Below are positions 11,993 to 22,470 of a stretch of DNA of 64,000 nucleotides, piece by piece. The stretch's first letter is position 1, and every line of letters begins with the position of its first letter. The notes beneath the pieces are model-generated. The model was not told where the DNA came from and made no database searches. It was given only the letters and a program-made list of their open reading frames with translations. The stretch lies in contig OX235270.1 of assembly GCA_944472135.2 (NCBI GenBank), positions 83,151,168 to 83,215,167 on the forward strand, written 5' to 3'. A program made the translations under genes and the position numbers. Origin of the DNA: Trichobilharzia regenti. Taxonomy: Eukaryota; Platyhelminthes; Trematoda; Strigeidida; Schistosomatidae.

Positions 11993-12135
11993 AATGGAGA
12001 TTTCGTCACAAACGGACATTAGTTAGAGAATTATTAGAAACTATCAAGTACTGGACAGTATTTTCGTCGTGGTTTGGTACTCTTCAACAGCACGCGTCAG
12101 CCACCCAACCAGTAATCAGATCCAAGAAGTTTAGT
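11993..12135 (-). mobile_element. hammerhead-family SINE, 3' half
   Basis: The minus strand reads GTGCTG, TTGAAGA, GTACC and GACGAAAATACTGTCCAGTAC. Recognisable hammerhead layout, but the core C3 is replaced by T and helix II is damaged. Confidence 0.55.
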
Positions 12136-13859
12136 TTACAGAGTGAGCTAATTGACTATCTGTAGCATAGTTCTAAACAATGCCTTATCACTAACTAGGA
12201 CGAGATATCTGTGTAGTTTTGAATGATATCAATCCGTGGTCAGACCTGAGACAAATCAAATAGCTACATGCTGACTCTTAGAAATTAAATCTGTCTGTTT
12301 ATTCACGCGTTTTTTTACGAAACAAACCCTCCAAATAAGGGACTTCATATGTAATTTTACGGTGTTCATTAATCAATAACTCTAAGGACACTCTTGTTAT
12401 ATCCTAGGCAGACACTTTGATCAAGGGAGTTTACAGAGAAGATGAGTTTTAAAGACAAAAAATAATTCTGGAAAATATCAGACTCATTTTACCCAACAGA
12501 TGGATAGAGTGAAATTGGACTTTAAGAAATAGTGAATGACAATCCACGGATTGAATAATAAGTGGCTCTTACATTTGGACTAAAATGTCCAGATTCCAAA
12601 CCGTAGTAAAGTCGTAAGCATACATCATTTTAACGAATTTTAACCTAAAAGTAAAGAGGTATTAAGTACTTGGTTGTTCTTTCAGTTACCCTAGAAATCA
12701 TTTCAATGCATCGTGAAAGCCACATTGAAAGAGAATAATCGGTCTCCCATAACCCCACCCCTCCTTTAATCATTTAAAGTTGCATGTTTCATTGGTGACC
12801 AACAGTGGAATCCGAATCCTGTAGGAAGGTTGTCATGTGTAGGACTTGTTAATTAAATTTGTCCTTCTCAATAAACTCACATCCTAACTCAGTAATCCTC
12901 ATTCATTCAGTTAAAAATTCATGAGAGCCACGTTTTATACAATAAATATTATCACTGCTATTATAATCACTCATTAATACTTGGAAACTGCAGCTGATAT
13001 CTAAACTTGATAAGCGTGTATGATTGCATTTTCCAGCTTGTTAGTTGAAAGTTACACATTTCAGGGTGAAATTTCATCACAGTTTCTTTGGAAACTTAAA
13101 AGTAATCAGATCACAATATGTGATCTACTTGATGTCAATCTATCATAACTAAACGGCTATCTGTGTTACTGAATATCATTCGTTAGTATGCGCTATCATT
13201 TCGACTTGCCTGCCCTACTGATGACTGTTTATAGTCTCAGGCAGGTCTCATATCATGGTATGAATAATTTCGGTTTCCAAATGAAAGCCTTGGTGGTCGG
13301 GTAGGGGGAGGGGGTGGAATTTTCGCCTGGGACTGTGTGATTTCCCAACAGCGAATCCGATTCCACCTGTCACCAGTTTGTCGGGTAGGAAGCATCAAAC
13401 TAGAGTTCGAGTGGTTCGAACTGATTCGTTTCTTTTTCTGTCTTTTTTCCTCTGAAAAGCCTATTCACCTATATCACTGACGACGCTGGTTTCGAACAAA
13501 CAAAAACGCTGTTCGGTGTTTAGATACCTTAAAATCGACTAACAAGCATGACTGATTGGTGTGATTAGTTTTCAAATACTCATTTCAGTTTGTCATGCGA
13601 TTGACAGATGTCAAGCTACACTTCGCTTTTTCTTGAAAACTATTTTACATGAAGTTTAATCATGGAGTGAGAGAACCATTTGAAGACCTGGGTAGTTGCT
13701 TTGTCTTAAGTTTTCCGACTTTATTGGCAGTAGAAGTGGAACAAGCAGTGAACAAGTGGACAAGCAGTCGATAAACATTGGCATCCATACTGAGATCCCA
13801 AAAAATTGATATTAAGATGTACCATGAATGTAAACTTCAAATTCGATGGCACGCTTTAC
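12136..13859. other. 1.7 kb without a recognised gene or repeat
   Basis: Searched on both strands for ORFs, RT motifs and tRNA-like boxes. Only a G-rich tract near 13298-13320 and vague Sm-alpha-like words near 12790-12830 were noticed. Confidence 0.4.
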
Positions 13860-14870
13860 AAGTAAGTGAACAAGGTGGCGACGAGCTTATTTCTTTCTAA
13901 GTAAGCTAGAAAATGGACCTCTGAACAACCTAGTGAGAAAATTCTCATTTTATTGCCGGTATATAGATGACACCTCCATTCTTTTTTGATAATGACTCGG
14001 ATAGGAGTGCAATAATTACTGAATTCAATGAAGTACATTCGGCTATGAAATTCACATGCGAAGAGGAATCCCAAGACAGAATTGCCTTCCTGGATATCTT
14101 CTTTACAAGAAAAACAGATGGTAGCATAAAAAGAAATTTGCATAGGAAAAGTTCATGAGCAGGACAATATGCACAGCTTCGTTCCTCTCAAGTACAAAAG
14201 AAATTTAGTAAAGATCCTCAGCCACAGAGTCAGGGCTATATTCTCAGAAGAAGTAACTGAAGATGAATTGCGCATTGTATATGATACTTTGATAGGAAAT
14301 GGCTATCCTGACAAATTTATCAAGAAACACATGACAGAGAAAGCGGAAAAGGACTACTCACTATCCGTAAACAAGAAGCTTCTTTATATACGACTGCGAT
14401 TCAAGGGCGAAATACCAAGTGGGATAATTACGAGGAAATTAAGAAAATCAGTTCAAAGAACTTTTAATGCTGGAAAATCTACACGTCTTATTCTCTACAC
14501 GACCGACAGTGATGCCTCGACTGAAAGATGAAGTACACAGACTAGCCACTTCTAATTGTACCTATCAATTCAGCTGCGCTTGTGGAGCGAGTTATATTCG
14601 CCGTTGCTCTAGGAACTTGATTTTTCGTGCTCGAGAACATCTCCCAGCATGGCTAAGTAAAGGTGTAGTGAAAACCATTGACAGTTCGATATTTGACCAC
14701 CTGGTTCAAACCGGCCACAAAGCTACCACTAAAGAATCCTACTCTGTCATTCACTGGATAAACAATAAATTGCCAAAATCATCGAGGTGCCACATACTCC
14801 AAACAGCAGAAGCTGTCACGATTCTCGTGAAACAACCCATGCTCCGAGTATAGAAGAAACAAGTCCAGAC
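13860..14870 (+). mobile_element. Penelope-like element: RT (YIDD) and GIY-YIG endonuclease relic
   Basis: The RT catalytic motif RYIDDTSI lies at 13957-13980; a frame change follows in a T run, then FNEVHSAMKFTCEEESQD and RIAFLDIFFTRK, typical of PLE RT. Two further frame changes lead to CTYQFSCACGASYIRR and AREHLPAWLSKG at 14555-14665, the GIY-YIG nuclease signature with Gly of YIG replaced by Arg. A TGH block and a terminal E..I....P.L-type end follow. At least three frameshifts make it non-coding. Confidence 0.8.
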
Positions 14871-15068
14871 TGCCCTAGCCAGTCTTCAGTGGATACTATG
14901 AATTCATTTGTATTATTGTCTTTGTATTATCTTTCCCAGTTTCTCTGATATTCAGTGTGTGTGTTGTTATTGTTGATGCTATTGAACTGTAATCTATTGA
15001 TATTATTATCGATTTGACGTTATTTAAGCAACATTAATGTTGTTCATAACACTAATTCATCCATTCAC

Positions 15069-15070
<2 letters not shown>

Positions 15071-15102
<32 letters not shown>
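15071..15102. repeat. (TA)n microsatellite
   Basis: TA run of about 32 bases downstream of the PLE relic. Confidence 0.95.
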
Positions 15103-15104
<2 letters not shown>

Positions 15105-15414
15105 CTGTAGAGCCTGATGGTGAATTTATCGAAAAGAGTATTCTTTGTTCAGTATCTATTGTTTTGAAAATTTTAATGGGCATTTTTAATCAGTTAAAAT
15201 TTGAAACAAACCAAAATCTTACGAATTAACTCGCGAAAATCGATGTGATGCTCGTTAGAGCCTAGCTGCAAGACGAAACTGACTAAAGTTCTAATGAGAA
15301 GTCGTAACCAGTGGAGGCTATCTAGTCAGGAGTAAGGATGAATACTTGTCGCAGATGACACTGGCTGATGCCAGTCGTGCTTAAGTCACGAACCGTTAGA
15401 AGTTAAAATTAATG
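15103..15414. other. no gene seen
   Basis: Unassigned sequence between a TA tract and a SINE. Some words (CTAATGAGAAGTCG, AACCAGTGGAGG) recur near SINEs at 34.4 and 41.1 kb. Confidence 0.35.
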
Positions 15415-15600
15415 TTCTCGCCAATGAGTCGGTTCCCTTTGTCTGAATGGTCTAAGAGCTCGCCTTGTAACTGGGAGGTAATGGATGGGTTTGAACCCAG
15501 TGGGTGGTGGGTGCATACTAACAATGAGTCCCAAAAGCACTCCCTGGTTTTCAGTGGTTCCCTTATTGACAACTATCCGCCGTCAAACTTTAAATAAATC
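15415..15600 (+). mobile_element. hammerhead-family SINE, degenerate
   Basis: A-box-like GTCTGAATGGTCTAAGAGC and B-box GGGTTTGAACCC are clear. The hammerhead part survives only as AATGAGTCCCAAAAG without GAAA. Confidence 0.6.
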
Positions 15601-15750
15601 AAATTCCTACAAACTAACTCTTGAAAATATTTACGTAAAGTTGTCATGTAACTCGAATCAATTCCGAAATGCACAATTCATCGACAACTTATTCTTCCCA
15701 ACAGATACGAAAAGGAGAAGTGCACAACAGGTGTTTACAATTATACTTGA

Positions 15751-15756
15751 TTTATT
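15751..15756 (-). promoter_or_regulatory. candidate polyadenylation signal AATAAA for the DMRT gene
   Basis: This is the first AATAAA hexamer found on the minus strand after the stop at 16071, about 315 bases downstream, followed by a modestly GT-rich stretch. The presumed 3' UTR (15757-16070) contains a short AT repeat. Position and motif only; no transcript evidence. Confidence 0.35.
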
Positions 15757-16040
15757 CTGTTTAAAAAAAAATATGTATATGTAAAACTCACTTAACACAA
15801 TCAATGTTACTAATAGCAACAGTTCAGTAGTAAAGGTATACACTTGATGAAAAATTGTAAATTACAAAAACGAATGGCACGAATAAAAAAAGAGGTATAA
15901 TGAGCCAAAATAATCGGTAAAAGAGTACAATAATTAATACATATATCAAATGAAACTGTCAATTTAAAAAAAATAATAATAACTTGCTAATTAAGTAGTA
16001 TGCACGCTTAGTGGAAAAAGAAATTAAGCACATTATAGGG

Positions 16041-16060
16041 ATATATATATATATATATAT
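16041..16060. repeat. short (AT)n tract in the presumed DMRT 3' UTR
   Basis: Twenty bases of AT, just after the stop codon in gene orientation. Confidence 0.85.
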
Positions 16061-16070
16061 TCCAACACAT

Positions 16071-17002
16071 TCACGTGTTTTTCTGAGCTGTATACTTGTA
16101 TATTTCTTTAAAAGATGGCATTAATGTTGACGAAGATGGAATTCCAGCAGTCACTGAATTTATTGATCTGTCACCTGTAATCGTTGACGATTGTTGTATT
16201 GGAAAATTTGCATAATTGTCAAGTAGTACTTGGTCAGTGTTTGAGAATGATGACCTCTGTGCTGACGATGACGGTGAAGGCGTTATTGGTGTTTCAGTTG
16301 CTGTATAACATGACAGATTTGTCTCAATACTTCTGTTGTTATTATTATTGTTCGCCATCGTATTTAACTGACCGATATACTGTGAATACTGGTGTATATA
16401 GTTATTCGATAAGGAAACACTATCATAACTAGACTGTTTCAGTAAGTCTGATGGTTTCGGTAAATAGGCGAATAGATTTGATAGTAATTTCGCTGGTTCT
16501 TGAAATGAATTTAATGTGGCATTAGTTGAATTGCAGAAGTAATTGATGACAGGTGATTCACCGTAGTTTTGATGTTCCAGTTGATGACGTCGTTGTTGTA
16601 CCTGATATCCTTGTTGTTGTTGTTGGATGATGATGTTTCTGTTCATGCAGGATAATTGATGAGATGACAAAGATGATGGGGACGATGATAGTAGTGAAAA
16701 CGACTCCTCGTGTCGTTTCGGTGACAGTGTGCTGATAGATAAACTGCTTGACTGTTTCATTATTGGACTACTTTCAGCTGCTGGACGTTCTGGATTTTCA
16801 TTATGAAGTATGCTACTTATAGTAATTGATGAATTGACCTCATTACTATGCATATCATTATTATTAGTAGTAGTAGTAGTACTATTAATGTTATTGAAGG
16901 CTGATTTGACAGAATTATGCATCATATCTGTTGTTAATCCATTTAATGTGGTTATCGGATTTAAATCTACGGGATTTTCTTTTTTATTATTGACTGGTCC
17001 AT
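16071..17002 (-). CDS. DMRT gene, terminal coding exon 2
   Basis: 932 bases following an acceptor (T-rich tract, then AG at 17004-17003) and ending in TGA at 16073-16071. The two leading bases complete the split codon left by exon 1 (G + AT, Asp188). The encoded 309 residues are rich in Ser, Asn, Gln and Thr, as expected of a disordered regulatory tail. A more ordered stretch, [18 protein letters not shown], sits near residues 359-376. The open frame persists for over 900 bases in a repeat-rich AT-rich region, which supports selection. Confidence 0.85.
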
Positions 17003-18156
17003 CTAAGCAAAATAAAAATATCATTTGAACAAATGGCAATGACTGCGGTGCTCTGCTGTTTCATAAAATAACAAGAAGATAGAAACAGCGCTTCTGTTTA
17101 TTTACTTTACTAGACAATCAACGCAAAAATCAAAATTGAATTTAAAATAAATATAATATCTGACATCCCTTGTACAAGTGGTTTTGGCTGTCGTGGCTCA
17201 AGTGACCTAGGGGATAACGCTTTGGCATTTGGTGGAAACACTATCACTCACTGAAGAGTGCAAGTGGATCCAAATGATGAGTCCCAAATGGGACGAAATG
17301 CTCGACATCTTGGATTCTCTACTGCTAGTCAGACACCATCCACCAAACTACTTCAGTTTGTTCCTTCGATATCGTTGGAAGATCCTCGTAAGAAACAGGC
17401 ATGTCAACACAGGCCGAATATTCCGGTCCAGTCAATGAATGGAAAAATCAATTACTAGACAACCTAGTCCAGGAAAAGAAAGGCTAACACGAACCAGTTA
17501 TTCTTGGTTATGTAACTGTGTTTGAATCAGTTTGATAAAAGCAAATCATTCCTGAAATTCTGTAGATACTGGAAGTTAAAGTTGTTTGGTTATTCTTCTT
17601 CTCTTTAGAAAGTTAATGCGTTCACAAGGAATATGGACAACCTGTGTCACTGTTTTCGTTGATAGAATAAACGTATAAGACCCTTAAGTATTCTACTCCA
17701 GTAATGCAATATATGCATCCCATGTTATCTTGAATTCTTTTAGCTTATTCAGTTAATTGGCTATCTATAAATATTCGGTCATTGTATCGGTTCCCAGTGG
17801 ATGACTGATCTACGAGCTTGCTGTGGATTCGAACCCACGAGGCGGGTGCATACTGCCTATGAGTCTCAAAGATTAGGACAATACAGTTGTCCAGTACTGT
17901 CAGGTTTTCCATTGGTTATCTAACTGTAGCCAATCAAATACCTGGAAAACCAACAACTGATAGTCTATGTGAACACTCACAATTTAAAAAAACTGTTAGT
18001 TTGAAGGGATTTGAATGGTTTTAGTCTAGATTTCGGCATAAACCAACATTGGTTAGCAAGTCAGTGAAAAGCTGTGCAGAAATCAACTTCCATTTCTTCC
18101 TAGCCAGCGACTGTTCAGCTTCGCCCCGCCATGTATATTTATCGTTGATCTATGAG

Positions 18157-18193
<37 letters not shown>

Positions 18194-19893
18194 TGTGAAA
18201 GAAAATTACTTGCCTATAAAACGGTTATAACATATCAGTAATTGACTTTGTTCCCTACAACTCTGTGGCCACTCAATCCTAGCTTCATTTATCGTCACTG
18301 ATTTCTATTAATTTGAGTATTATTCACTTTTTAACGAATCAATATCTAGTACACAAATGAAGTAGAAATGTTTTATGAACTAAGGACGATGAAATTAATG
18401 TTCCACTTTGGGGATAGCACATCATTCTACAATGCTGACTTGGTGTAATTAGGAATTAACGTCAAAATTGTTCGACCTTCGGAAAAAGAGAATTTACGTG
18501 ACTTCCTTTGACGAGTCCTATGTTTGGACGAAAGTCGTGTTCCTTTTAAAATGATCTCTGTTCATAAGAAAAGTCTACTTTAAAACCAGGGAAACAAGCA
18601 TAAAGCTAACGACAGAAAACAGGACAGCAGTACACGGATAATTCAAATGTGACATAACCAAAGTTTGTAAGACTTTGTTATACATAATTTTATACACAAT
18701 TATTTCTCATTTGTTTGGTATGTGGTAGCCACAGAATCCCGCATATGTGTTTTCCCCTCTACTCTTGAGACTTTCCAGAAGAGTGTAACTATTTCTCAGT
18801 AAGTGACTGCCTACCCGATGAGTTTTGGACTCAGTATTCACCGCTTCCATACATCAAAGCGTTATGCACTGGATTATGAGCCACAAAAACCATCTGTTAT
18901 ACAACAAATATGATTTAAAATCACTTATTTCTGTCATTGATTTCCTGATCGATCCATAAATATCGACAGGAAATCACAAGTGTGAATGAATCTAATTAAG
19001 AAATCCTAATTGTTATTTAAGTGGGTCGGTGGTATAGCGGTTGAGACGCTCGCCGACCATGCACATGGTCCGGGGTTCGATTGCCGGCCGACGCACTCCT
19101 TTAACTCGCTGAGTCAGAAATAATGCTGGTAAAGAGGAAAGGTTGGGCATGAGGCTAGCAACCCCATCCTGTAAAATAAACACTGCTACAGAAACTTCAA
19201 GTCACTAGCTTGAAGCCCTATGTTCCACTGAGAACGTGAAGGAAAAACAATTGTTATTTAAAATAATAGTAGTAAGTCCTACTGTTTATACTCACTCACA
19301 TACACTGGGGAAAATGCTTTGAAAAACTTACCAGATACTATCACTGGCGCATACTTATTCTCTTGACTATATATCATTTCACCTTTGTTATCGATTTGAT
19401 GATTCAAATAATCTAAGTAATAATTGTATTGGTTTATTGAATTTTTCGAAGATTGATTTGCAATAAGATGATTGAATGTTTCATTGTTAGTATTATTGTT
19501 GCTATTGTCCTTACTTTGTCCATTAAAACGTTGCCAATCCATAACGATGACATCTTCAACAGCCTGTCGTCTTTTTAATGCCACTTGCGCAGCCATAACC
19601 CTTTGACGTTCAACAATCAATATACACTGAGGACATTTACAGTCACGATACATACAATTACGTTTATGACCTTTTACCCAAGCAATTAGACCGTGATTCC
19701 GACAACGTGCACATTTTGGTCGTCTTAATCCAATATGCGATTGATTATTGCTGATATCAGCATTATTAGTTTTCAGTGCTGCGGCATTTCTGGTTGACTT
19801 AATTAATTTTGCAATATGTCTAACTGTTGGTGAATCGATATTTGTTAATGGATTTAAGATAACTGGTAGGGTTTCTGTCATATTAGACTGCAT
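16071..19893 (-). CDS. DM-domain (DMRT/doublesex-mab-3 family) transcription factor, two coding exons: join(16071..17002,19332..19893) on minus strand
   Basis: Predicted 497-residue nuclear DNA-binding protein. The DM domain spans about residues 57-111 and holds all eight zinc ligands of the intertwined CCHC/HCCC sites (C61, C64, H67, H76, C80, C85, C87, C90), followed by the recognition-helix motif [17 protein letters not shown]. Family members control sexual differentiation and gonad fate; the planarian homologue dmd-1 is needed for male identity (established knowledge). The start is the first ATG at 19893, with an in-frame TAA about 30 bases upstream. Exon 1 ends in phase 1 at a CTG/GTAAGT donor; exon 2 begins after a T-rich CTTAG acceptor, and the junction restores one open frame. 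The C-terminal half is low complexity: T run near 229-233, S-rich 271-303, Q-rich 314-333, N run 405-409. I see no DMA (CUE-like) domain. Which DMRT subfamily it belongs to cannot be settled here. Confidence 0.93.
17190..17440 (+). mobile_element. Sm-alpha-like SINE in the DMRT intron
   Basis: A tRNA-like head (GTGGCTCAAGTGACCTAGGG) precedes the hammerhead at 17268-17315. The typical tail ATTCTCTACTGCTAGTC, then CACCATCCACC, and a final CCGGTCCAGTCAATG-type segment follow. Schistosome Sm-alpha repeats with hammerhead ribozymes are established. Confidence 0.75.
17268..17315 (+). ncRNA. Sm-alpha-type hammerhead ribozyme, one core substitution
   Basis: Helix I ATCCAA/TTGGAT pairs fully, helix II GTCCC-AAAT-GGGAC is perfect, GAAA is intact, helix III ATG-CTCGA-CAT closes, and the cleavage triplet is ATC. 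The core reads ATGATGA in place of CTGATGA (C3 to A), which should strongly reduce cleavage. It lies antisense to the DMRT gene. Confidence 0.7.
17770..17960 (+). mobile_element. hammerhead-family SINE in the DMRT intron
   Basis: Head with CCCAGTGGATGACTGATCTA and GGATTCGAACCC, then GCCTATGAGTCTCAAAGATT, AGGACAATACAGTTGTCCAG and the usual tail. GAAA is changed to AATA, so the ribozyme part is inactive. Confidence 0.7.
18161..18191. repeat. (TA)n microsatellite
   Basis: TA run of about 31 bases within the DMRT intron. Confidence 0.95.
19020..19245 (+). mobile_element. chimeric SINE: tRNA-like head + RTE leader segment + RTE 3' tail (family 3)
   Basis: The head GTCGGTGGTATAGCGGTTGA and GGGGTTCGATTGCC look like A and B boxes. 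The middle, GGGCATGAGGCTAGCAACCC and CTGCTACAGAAACTTCAAGT, matches the RTE 5' leader. The end, AAGCCCTATGTTCCACTGAG, matches the RTE 3' terminus. A SINE sharing the LINE tail would be recognised by that LINE's reverse transcriptase (inference). Confidence 0.7.
19332..19893 (-). CDS. DMRT gene, coding exon 1 (contains the whole DM domain)
   Basis: 562 coding bases: 187 codons plus the first base of codon 188. The DM domain maps to about 19719-19564. The exon ends at a consensus donor, GTAAGT, read on the minus strand from 19331. Reading through the donor gives only a 19-residue extension before a stop, which fits an intron border. The N-terminal 56 residues before the domain have no recognised motif. 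Confidence 0.92.
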
Positions 19894-20244
19894 TTGCAAG
19901 AAGAGCTTTGAATTACTCGCTTAGTAAATCGCTATATTCCCACCATAAAGGTTATATATTATGTACACAACAAATATCTGAATTCCGATTGGTTGGTTTT
20001 ATCGTCCAATGAAACTCATTCCCGTAATAATTAAAATGAATGTTTACGCACCATATGGGGTTAGAGAAAATGTTGTAATTGGTGGAAAATTATCATGTTA
20101 TTTGAAATTTATTACATACTTTTTAAATTCAGTTACTAGGTTGGAATTAATAACAAAGGAAACTTGAATTTACCTGTTTAAACATACTAATATAATGAGT
20201 GACACAAAAGTAAGAATGTTTGAATTACTTTTGAAAAGGATGAC
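19894..20244. other. upstream region of the DMRT gene
   Basis: No repeat recognised. It would contain the 5' UTR and proximal promoter if transcription starts close to the first coding exon; non-coding upstream exons cannot be excluded. Confidence 0.4.
19951..19960 (-). promoter_or_regulatory. TATA-like sequence upstream of the DMRT start codon
   Basis: AATATATAAC on the minus strand, about 58-68 bases upstream of the ATG, with a CCAAT-type motif near 19985. Such motifs are frequent by chance in AT-rich DNA, and schistosome transcripts may also be trans-spliced, so this is a weak call. Confidence 0.2.
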
Positions 20245-20510
20245 TGTTACTAGTTTGACCACAAACTGATATCAGTTAGAGAACTATTACAAAGCTTAGT
20301 GCACTGGAAAGCTGTTTTGTCCTAGTTGGGAACTCATCGTCAGTACGCTTCCACCATAACGCAACCGCCAGCCAGGCAAATAACTGTTCTCCTGCCGGAC
20401 TTAGTGAACCTTGCTGATTCCTTATGACTTCTGACTAAGACTCGAGGCAACTTACTGGATAGGGTCAGTCGCTAGTGAACATCGGATTATTCATTAAATG
20501 TAGATTTTCA
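20245..20510 (-). mobile_element. hammerhead-family SINE
   Basis: The minus strand shows GTACTGACGATGAGTTCCC, then AGGACAAAACAGCTTTCCAG and the tail TAACTGATATCAGTTTGTGG. The tRNA head is poorly preserved. Confidence 0.6.
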
Positions 20511-20624
20511 GGGATTTGATTAGCTACAGGTCTAATCCCAGTGAGCTAGGTTTAGACCGTTGTGAGTCAGGTTCGGTGTATCCTACTAATGTGTACATGA
20601 ATCAGTACAATCTGGCTGTTGGTA

Positions 20625-20850
20625 TGGTAATGCATCGGTGGCACAGTGGTTAGGACTCTCGCCGACTATGCACATGGTCCGGGGTTCGAGCCCACGCCGA
20701 CGCACACCTGATATCTATGGTTGGCCTGCGAGTTTTGGGCTACCGATATCCATGCTGAAAATTCCACACTTGCACCAAAAATACGGTGTGGAATCAAGCT
20801 GTAACCAAAAATAAAAAAAAAAAAATAAAATAAAAATAAAAAATAAATGG
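20625..20850 (+). mobile_element. tRNA-like SINE with A-rich tail (family 4)
   Basis: A-box-like GTGGCACAGTGGTTAGGAC and B-box GGGGTTCGAGCCC resemble the head of the family-3 copy at 19.0 kb (shared GCACATGGTCCGGGGTTCGA). The body differs and ends in an A-rich stretch 20800-20850. Confidence 0.65.
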
Positions 20851-21538
20851 TGCGAAGCTACCATCTGAAGGATTAGGGCTGAACGCTTCTAAATCTGAAT
20901 CCCACCCATATTTGCAACAGTAAATTCCGTATCCAACACGTGGATGTACAAGCTTACATATTCTTTTCGGTTTCTGAACTAGACCATGCGTTCAGCTAGG
21001 CCCATTGGGTCTGGTGTTACGCTACAGCAATGAACATAAACTGTGCTCTGGATTTCAGGGTGTAATGGTGGATATGTTATCTAATCGTGGTATGAGCATG
21101 AGGGTACCGATTTCTCTTTAGAGCTTGAAATCAATAGCAAATGAGCAGAAGGTGAGCATTCAGATTTTCTAGGATGAGATGAATGACGGTTTTCCTCTTG
21201 TTAACTACTCACTTTAAGTATGAATTTAATGAAGTTGAATCAAATCTAGTTTAACACGAACAAAGACCAGATGTTATGTAAGGCAGAGAAACTGCTGAAA
21301 ATAAACGGAAAAAAAAATGAAGAACAGAGAATTAATAACTAAATCTTAGATCAAACTAATTAGAATTTTTCTTAACCCACCAGCCTAGTGTACTAAACGT
21401 TTCTCTTATTATTGTAAGTTTTAGTCAGATTTTACTCGCCTATTATTGGTTATGGCGAAAATTCCCACTTAAACATTTAAAAGACAAAAGAAGGCTCCGG
21501 CAAACAATATTCGATAGATTCTTCTGCCGTCTCTACAG

Positions 21539-21539
<1 letters not shown>
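20851..21539. other. no gene seen
   Basis: No ORF of note and no recognised repeat. Confidence 0.4.

Positions 21540-21540
<1 letters not shown>

Positions 21541-21594
<54 letters not shown>
21541..21594. repeat. (AT)n microsatellite
   Basis: Pure AT run of 54 bases that abuts the RTE fragment at 21595. Confidence 0.95.
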
Positions 21595-21597
<3 letters not shown>

Positions 21598-21956
21598 CAA
21601 TCCACCTCCATTTCTTCCTGCATATTTCTTGCACAAGTGGTTCCTGCTTGGTGCATTCCCAGAGGTGCCTGTTGCTGATCTTTTCTGACCGGCCATCTGA
21701 TCTTGAGCGAAGATAGCTGTTGATGAAGGTCTGTAGTTTGTTTGATGTGCTCTTTATGACGCGCTGGCCAAGTCTCTGATCCGCATAGTAGCACTGACTT
21801 CACATTGGAGTTGAAAATCCGGATCTTGTCTTTTCATGCTGAGTGCTGTTCACCTTCACACAAACTTGAGAGTAGTGAAAGTTCCTCTTGCTTTACCGAT
21901 CCTCGCTTTGATATCTTTGTCAGTTCCGTCTGCCTGTAGTTGGAACGATGCTTCCC

Positions 21957-21958
<2 letters not shown>
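21595..21958 (-). mobile_element. RTE-type LINE internal RT fragment trapped between AT tracts
   Basis: The minus strand encodes INSCLRSI- and QMAGQKRSAT-type blocks of the RTE C-terminal region, with a KQHSA-like part near 21840. It has neither the 3' terminus nor the tail; both edges end in long AT repeats. Confidence 0.75.

Positions 21959-22016
<58 letters not shown>
21959..22016. repeat. (AT)n microsatellite
   Basis: Pure AT run of about 57 bases, bordering the same RTE fragment on its other side. Confidence 0.95.
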
Positions 22017-22020
<4 letters not shown>

Positions 22021-22149
22021 CTAGAATAATCGCCATTAACAATATTCATGGTTTTTTTAAAATAATATCCATTTGTTAAGATCAATAGAGTTACATTTCA
22101 TGAAAGATGCTTAAATCATAATAAGCAGTAGAGTTAATCCTAAATTGAA

Positions 22150-22470
22150 TAACAGATAAAATTAGGAATGTTTACACAACAAATTAAGGGTCAGTAAACC
22201 TTGATGACCAGGGTAAGGAAAGTATTTGAACCAACTTCTTTTGGATACATCAGTTGGGCTTCTTAATGTGCATTCCAACAGTCTTAGCAGTATGTAGTAG
22301 ACGAAATTTAAGGTAAAATTAAGACCATTCACCATACAGTAGATGCCTTTGAAAGCCTTGTTAACATCAATCCAGTGTTCTGTATTCACGAGATGAGATA
22401 GAATAGAACTATGAATGCACTTTGCTTGTCCCTTAGATAACCACACAGGATGGTATTCGGAAATCCGATA
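22150..22470 (-). mobile_element. Penelope-like element, post-GIY-YIG fragment
   Basis: The minus strand encodes WLSKGQAKCIHSSILSHLV and then NTEHWIDVNKAFKGIY, matching the PLE at 14.65 kb (AWLSKG ... SSIFDHLVQTGH). Ends near 22150. Confidence 0.65.

Larger units (their letters stand above)
17003..19331 (-). other. DMRT intron 1 (2329 bp, GT-AG)
   Basis: The intron separates phase-1 codon halves. It contains an Sm-alpha-like SINE (17190-17440), another tRNA-like SINE (17770-17960), a TA tract (18161-18191) and a chimeric SINE (19020-19245), all oriented opposite to the gene. The 17441-17769, 17961-18160 and 18192-19019 stretches hold nothing I can assign, apart from a possible decayed tRNA-like piece near 18800-18900. 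Confidence 0.85.

Noticed and set aside
11932..12165. 77-residue open frame
   Set aside because: Runs antisense through a SINE 3' half; no independent support.
12136..13859. Possible additional host exons
   Set aside because: No open frame of useful length with splice borders and no protein motif; left as unassigned.
16184..17028. Plus-strand open frames opposite DMRT exon 2
   Set aside because: They arise from the low-complexity codons of the minus-strand exon; no start context or motif.
21477..22085. Open frames with long Ile-Tyr repeats across the AT tracts
   Set aside because: They are translations of dinucleotide repeats; the same happens at 833-1045, 39688-39888 and 49662-49865.
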